Source: Pseudomonadota bacterium (GTDB lineage Bacteria > Pseudomonadota > Alphaproteobacteria > Acetobacterales > Acetobacteraceae). From it: DNA of 8,326 bases. Each line of letters begins with the position of its first letter. Within the stretch, counting starts at the first letter, position 1. A model generated the notes under the pieces. It did not search any database. It saw only the letters and a program-made list of their open reading frames with translations, and was not told the DNA's origin. The stretch lies in NCBI GenBank assembly GCA_021779655.1, contig JAJYAF010000072.1:1-8326 (forward strand). The letters run 5' to 3'. Below, piece by piece: positions 6,174 to 8,326 of the stretch. Both the position numbers and the translations under genes were made by a program.

Positions 6174-6269
6174 GGGAGGCCGGCGAGCAACCCATGCGGA
6201 AACTCGTTACGGCTGCTGCCTTCCGGCCCTGACCGGGTTGGCGAGGCGCATGTCCGCCGCCGACCTCCC
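6174..6269 (-). ncRNA. ffs: 4.5S signal recognition particle RNA (bacterial small SRP RNA)
   Basis: This RNA pairs with Ffh to form the SRP that brings membrane-protein ribosome complexes to FtsY. The minus strand holds the conserved domain IV core GGTCAGGGCCGGAAGGCAGC with the GGAA tetraloop (6224-6221), followed by AGCAGCC and the asymmetric internal loop. The outer ends pair: GGGAGGTC at the 5' end (6269-6262) with GGCCTCCC at the 3' end (6181-6174), allowing one G-U pair. This sets the length at about 96 nt, as expected for the small bacterial type. It lies 58 nt upstream of dnaX on the same strand and may be transcribed with it. Exact ends are inferred from pairing. Confidence 0.95.
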
Positions 6270-6275
6270 GGCCTC

Positions 6276-6304
6276 AATATCCGCCCTTCCGGCGCTTTCC
6301 GCAA
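6276..6304 (-). promoter_or_regulatory. Putative ffs promoter with a palindrome over the -35 box
   Basis: Placing +1 at the paired 5' end of the RNA (6269) puts GATATT exactly at -12 to -7 (6281-6276) and TTGCGG at -35 to -30 (6304-6299), with a 17-nt spacer. The -35 hexamer is one arm of a perfect 14-nt palindrome, CCGCAAGCTTGCGG (6299-6312). The palindrome also gives TTGCGG on the plus strand facing nudC, where no good -10 follows. Confidence 0.5.
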
Positions 6305-6340
6305 GCTTGCGGCCAAGCGCGGCACGTGCCAGTTTCCGGT

Positions 6341-7252
6341 ATGCCCTATATTCCGCCGTCAGCGCCCAACTTCTACACCGGAGGCACGCTGGATCGCGCC
6401 GGCCATCTACGGCTGGACGACGCCTGGATAGAAGCCGCGCTCACCAGCGCGGACAGCCTGTTCGTGCTGCTCTGGAAAGGCCAGGCGCTGGTGGCGAAAG
6501 GCGAGGACGGCCCACGCGCCGTCTACACCGCGAAACCCATGCTGGACGCGCCCTGGGTATTCCTCGGCCTGCAGGATGGCCGGCCGGTCTTCGCGATGAA
6601 TCTCACGGATGTCGAGGCGCCGCATGAAGTGGCGGAACTGGGCACGGGTGCCTTTACCGACCTGCGGACAATGACGGCGCTGCTCGGCGCCGACGACGCC
6701 AGCATCCTCGCCACCGCGCGCGGCATGCTGAACTGGCGCAATCAAACAAAATTTTGCTCGGTCTGCGGCCACCCCAACCGGCCGATCCGCGGCGGCTATG
6801 TGTTGCACTGCGCGCAGTGCAACACCGAACATTTTCCGCGCACAGACCCGGCCGTTATCATGCTGATCTCGCGCGGCGACAAACTGCTGCTCGGCCAACC
6901 GCACGGCTTCCCGCGGAACCGCAATGTCTACTCCACGCTCGCCGGTTTCGTGGAACCCGGCGAAAGCCTGGAGGACGCGGTGCGGCGGGAGGTTCTGGAG
7001 GAAACCGGTATCCGGGTGGGAACGGTGCATTATCATTCCAGCCAGCCCTGGCCGTTCCCCGGCTCGATCATGCTGGGCTTTTACGGTGAGGGGCTGAACG
7101 ACGAGATCGTCATCGACCAGACGGAAATGCGCGATGCGCGCTGGTTCGCGCGGGAAGACGTGGCGAATTCTTCTGCGCATGGCTTCAGCCTGCCACCGAT
7201 GCAAAGCATTGCCCGGCGGCTGATCGAAGACTGGCTGGCGTATCGGCCATAA
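6341..7252 (+). CDS. nudC: NADH pyrophosphatase / RNA deNADding Nudix hydrolase NudC
   Basis: NudC cleaves NAD(H) to NMN(H) and AMP and removes NAD caps from the 5' ends of RNA. The 303-residue protein has an N-terminal NudC-like domain (about 1-125), a zinc ribbon with Cys139, Cys142, Cys157 and Cys160 (CSVC and CAQC), and a catalytic domain with a complete Nudix box GFVEPGE...REVLEETGI (202-224, fitting GX5EX7REUXEEXGU). The family signature SQPWPFPGS (234-242) separates NADH pyrophosphatases from other Nudix enzymes. It is longer than E. coli NudC (257) through its N-terminal domain. ATG 6341 is preferred; GTG 6326 in frame would add five residues. No clear ribosome-binding site is visible, so a very short or absent leader is possible. 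It diverges from ffs-dnaX and ends inside its terminator stem. Confidence 0.95.
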   Translation: MPYIPPSAPNFYTGGTLDRAGHLRLDDAWIEAALTSADSLFVLLWKGQALVAKGEDGPRAVYTAKPMLDAPWVFLGLQDGRPVFAMNLTDVEAPHEVAELGTGAFTDLRTMTALLGADDASILATARGMLNWRNQTKFCSVCGHPNRPIRGGYVLHCAQCNTEHFPRTDPAVIMLISRGDKLLLGQPHGFPRNRNVYSTLAGFVEPGESLEDAVRREVLEETGIRVGTVHYHSSQPWPFPGSIMLGFYGEGLNDEIVIDQTEMRDARWFAREDVANSSAHGFSLPPMQSIARRLIEDWLAYRP

Positions 7253-7287
7253 AAAACGCAGGCCGGCATGGCCTGCGTTTTTTATGG
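7247..7287 (+). terminator. Strong bidirectional rho-independent terminator after nudC
   Basis: An 18-bp perfect inverted repeat (7247-7264 with 7270-7287) closes the 5-nt loop GGCAT. The GC core CGCAGGCC is flanked by A6 on the left and T6 on the right, so it works in both directions. The nudC TAA (7250-7252) is part of the stem. Confidence 0.92.
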
Positions 7288-7297
7288 TTTCTTTACA

Positions 7298-7352
7298 GCG
7301 TGATCGTTTCAAGCTGAATCGCGAAGTGATTTGGCTTGAAAGTAAATCACGC
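7298..7352. repeat. Long imperfect inverted repeat, possible dispersed palindromic element
   Basis: The outer arms GCGTGAT (7298-7304) and ATCACGC (7346-7352) pair perfectly. After a 2/4-nt internal loop, 7307-7320 pairs with 7328-7341 over 14 bp (TTTCAAGC with GCTTGAAA, then two G-U pairs, then AATC with GATT) around the 7-nt loop GCGAAGT. There is no U-tract, so it is not a typical terminator. The form resembles the intergenic palindromic elements that recur in many alphaproteobacterial genomes. Whether it is multicopy cannot be seen here. Confidence 0.6.
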
Positions 7353-7460
7353 CCTAAAAGCAGACCCACTCTGAATGGAATTGCGGTCTTTTCTACTTGA
7401 GATTGCGCCACCGAGATATTAAGAACTTTCTAATAGTGGAAACCCCGAGGGCTGACGGGT

Positions 7461-7568
7461 ATGCGCGCAGGCTTGGCGTGGCGGCTGAGTGCGGAAACAA
7501 CCCATGCCAGCGGCCCGGCCATCTCTGAGCCTCGAGACTTCGGGCCGGCCCATAACCACGCGAATTGA
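7461..7568 (+). CDS. Possible short leader ORF upstream of and in frame with radC
   Basis: ATG 7461 opens 35 codons ending in TGA at 7566-7568. GAGGG (7447-7451) sits 9 nt before it as a fair ribosome-binding site. The peptide begins MRAGLAWRLSAETTH and has no recognisable motif. It lies in the same frame as radC with only that TGA between them, so it could be a translated leader, a radC N-terminus interrupted by a nonsense codon, or chance. Confidence 0.2.
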   Translation: MRAGLAWRLSAETTHASGPAISEPRDFGPAHNHAN

Positions 7569-7586
7569 TTGGGGAACGAGCGCAAA

Positions 7587-8326
7587 GTGTTTTGGTGGCG
7601 TCCTAGAGGGCCTGAGAAACCGGGTGGAAAAGTACCCACGAAACCCGGTCCGCCTGGCAGGAACAAGGGGTTCTCGGAAAACCTCATCGGGTCAGAGGCG
7701 TTTGACGCGATACCGCCTGCGACGGCGTCGCTTCCGGACACGGCGGCAAATCCCCTGCCGCAGCGGGATACGGGGCAGCCATTCCCCAGCACCGGGCCGC
7801 ATGGGCACCGCTCGCGAATGCGGGAGAAATTGCTAAATCGCGGCCCTGACGCACTCGCCGATTACGAGCTACTGGAGATGTTGCTGTTCTACGCGATGCC
7901 CAAAGGCGACACGAAGCCGCTGGCAAAGGCCCTGATCAACCGGTTCGGCAGCTTTGCAGCGGTTCTAACAGCGCCACAAAAGGAGCTATTCGCCGTTCAC
8001 GGGCTGGCGGAGTTCGGCATTGCGGCCTTGAAGCTAGTCCAGGCCTCGGCGCTCAGGCTGATCAAGGCGGAACTGGCGGAACGCCCGATTTTGAACAACT
8101 GGGAAAGGTTGATGGAGTATCTGAACGCGGTGCTCGGACGCGAACGTATCGAACAATTCCGCGTGTTGTTTCTGGACAGCAAGAACAGGCTGCTTTCCGA
8201 TGAGGTGCTGGGCCGCGGCACAGTAAACCACACGCCAGTCTACCCGCGCGAGGTTCTAAAGCGCGCATTGGAACTAAACGCCGGGGCGATCGTCCTCGTG
8301 CACAACCACCCAAGCGGGGACCCATC
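7587..8326 (+). CDS. radC: RadC family protein (JAMM/MPN metalloprotease-like), 5' part
   Basis: About 246 codons are present; the last part, normally some tens of residues, is beyond the edge. RadC proteins carry a helix-hairpin-helix-like region and a JAB1/MPN zinc domain; their biological role is not settled despite the DNA-repair name. Seen here: a Pro/Gly-rich lead (1-70), GHRSRMREKLL (73-83), DALADYELLEMLL (88-100), PLAKALINRFGSF (111-123), then the MPN domain with QFRVLFLD, HTPVYPREVLKRALEL and the metal motif HNHPSGD (His239, His241, Asp245). It is the long chromosomal type, not the short plasmid type. The start is uncertain: GTG 7587 (GGGGAA at 7571-7576), TTG 7569, or ATG 7818 inside the conserved region. 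Leucine CTA codons are frequent, unlike the other genes here. Confidence 0.9.
   Translation, partial: MFWWRPRGPEKPGGKVPTKPGPPGRNKGFSENLIGSEAFDAIPPATASLPDTAANPLPQRDTGQPFPSTGPHGHRSRMREKLLNRGPDALADYELLEMLLFYAMPKGDTKPLAKALINRFGSFAAVLTAPQKELFAVHGLAEFGIAALKLVQASALRLIKAELAERPILNNWERLMEYLNAVLGRERIEQFRVLFLDSKNRLLSDEVLGRGTVNHTPVYPREVLKRALELNAGAIVLVHNHPSGDP

Larger units (their letters stand above)
7288..7586. other. Intergenic region without a convincing gene (nudC-radC)
   Basis: After the terminator this stretch holds a long imperfect hairpin (7298-7352), a region of lower GC than its surroundings, a very weak promoter candidate (TTGAGA 7397-7402, 17 nt, TAAGAA 7420-7425), and a possible short ORF at 7461-7568. 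No tRNA, riboswitch core or insertion-sequence end was recognised. The other open frames here run antisense or out of frame into radC and look like shadows. Confidence 0.5.

Noticed and set aside
6116..6325. Extension of the dnaX frame upstream to 6325
   Set aside because: It reads through the SRP RNA gene; the extra peptide is a translation of structured RNA sequence.
7489..7836. Plus-strand open frame of 115 codons before radC
   Set aside because: It is out of frame with radC, Arg-rich as expected of a shifted GC-rich frame, and lacks any motif.
1..8326. A new defence, toxin-antitoxin or mobile system
   Set aside because: All larger genes are recognisable housekeeping or metabolic genes. 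No transposase, integrase, nuclease cassette or terminal repeats were seen.

Overview
The window looks like GC-rich alphaproteobacterial chromosome, most probably Rhodospirillales and perhaps Acetobacteraceae. That placement is an inference from the block ffs-dnaX-ybaB-recR with nudC divergent from it, the alphaproteobacterial style of the DnaX C-terminal domain, and the short 41-residue L36 without zinc cysteines. Almost everything is housekeeping. I see no transposase, integrase, CRISPR array, tRNA or defence cassette.

Left part (1-3256). On the minus strand are the start of a glycolate oxidase GlcD-like gene, cut by the window edge, and rpmJ (ribosomal protein L36). Between rpmJ and its rho-independent terminator lies an array of about five 15-nt tandem repeats. 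On the plus strand follow a family 2 glycosyltransferase, a C-rich repeat tract, an unrecognised small protein with two predicted membrane segments, and puuB (gamma-glutamylputrescine oxidase). The small gene and puuB overlap by ATGA and are probably translationally coupled.

Middle (3257-6269, minus strand). The DNA maintenance operon dnaX-ybaB(ebfC)-recR is preceded by ffs, the 4.5S SRP RNA. The puuB and recR stop codons meet head to head with no base between them. The most interesting signal in the window is inside dnaX. A run of eight C in the coding strand sits exactly at the end of the clamp-loader core, and both shifted frames reach a stop within 11 codons of the start of the run, in an AT-rich patch. 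This predicts a gamma-like product of 416 or 420 residues beside the 622-residue tau, made by slippage on a C run instead of the A runs known from E. coli and Thermus.

Right part (6270-8326). nudC (NADH pyrophosphatase / RNA deNADding enzyme) diverges from ffs across a region with a 14-nt palindrome on the ffs -35 box. It ends in a strong bidirectional terminator. Then come about 330 nt without a convincing gene, containing a long imperfect hairpin that looks like a dispersed repeat and a possible short leader ORF. Last is the 5' part of a full-type radC gene whose leucine codon use (many CTA) differs from its neighbours and whose start codon is not ATG.
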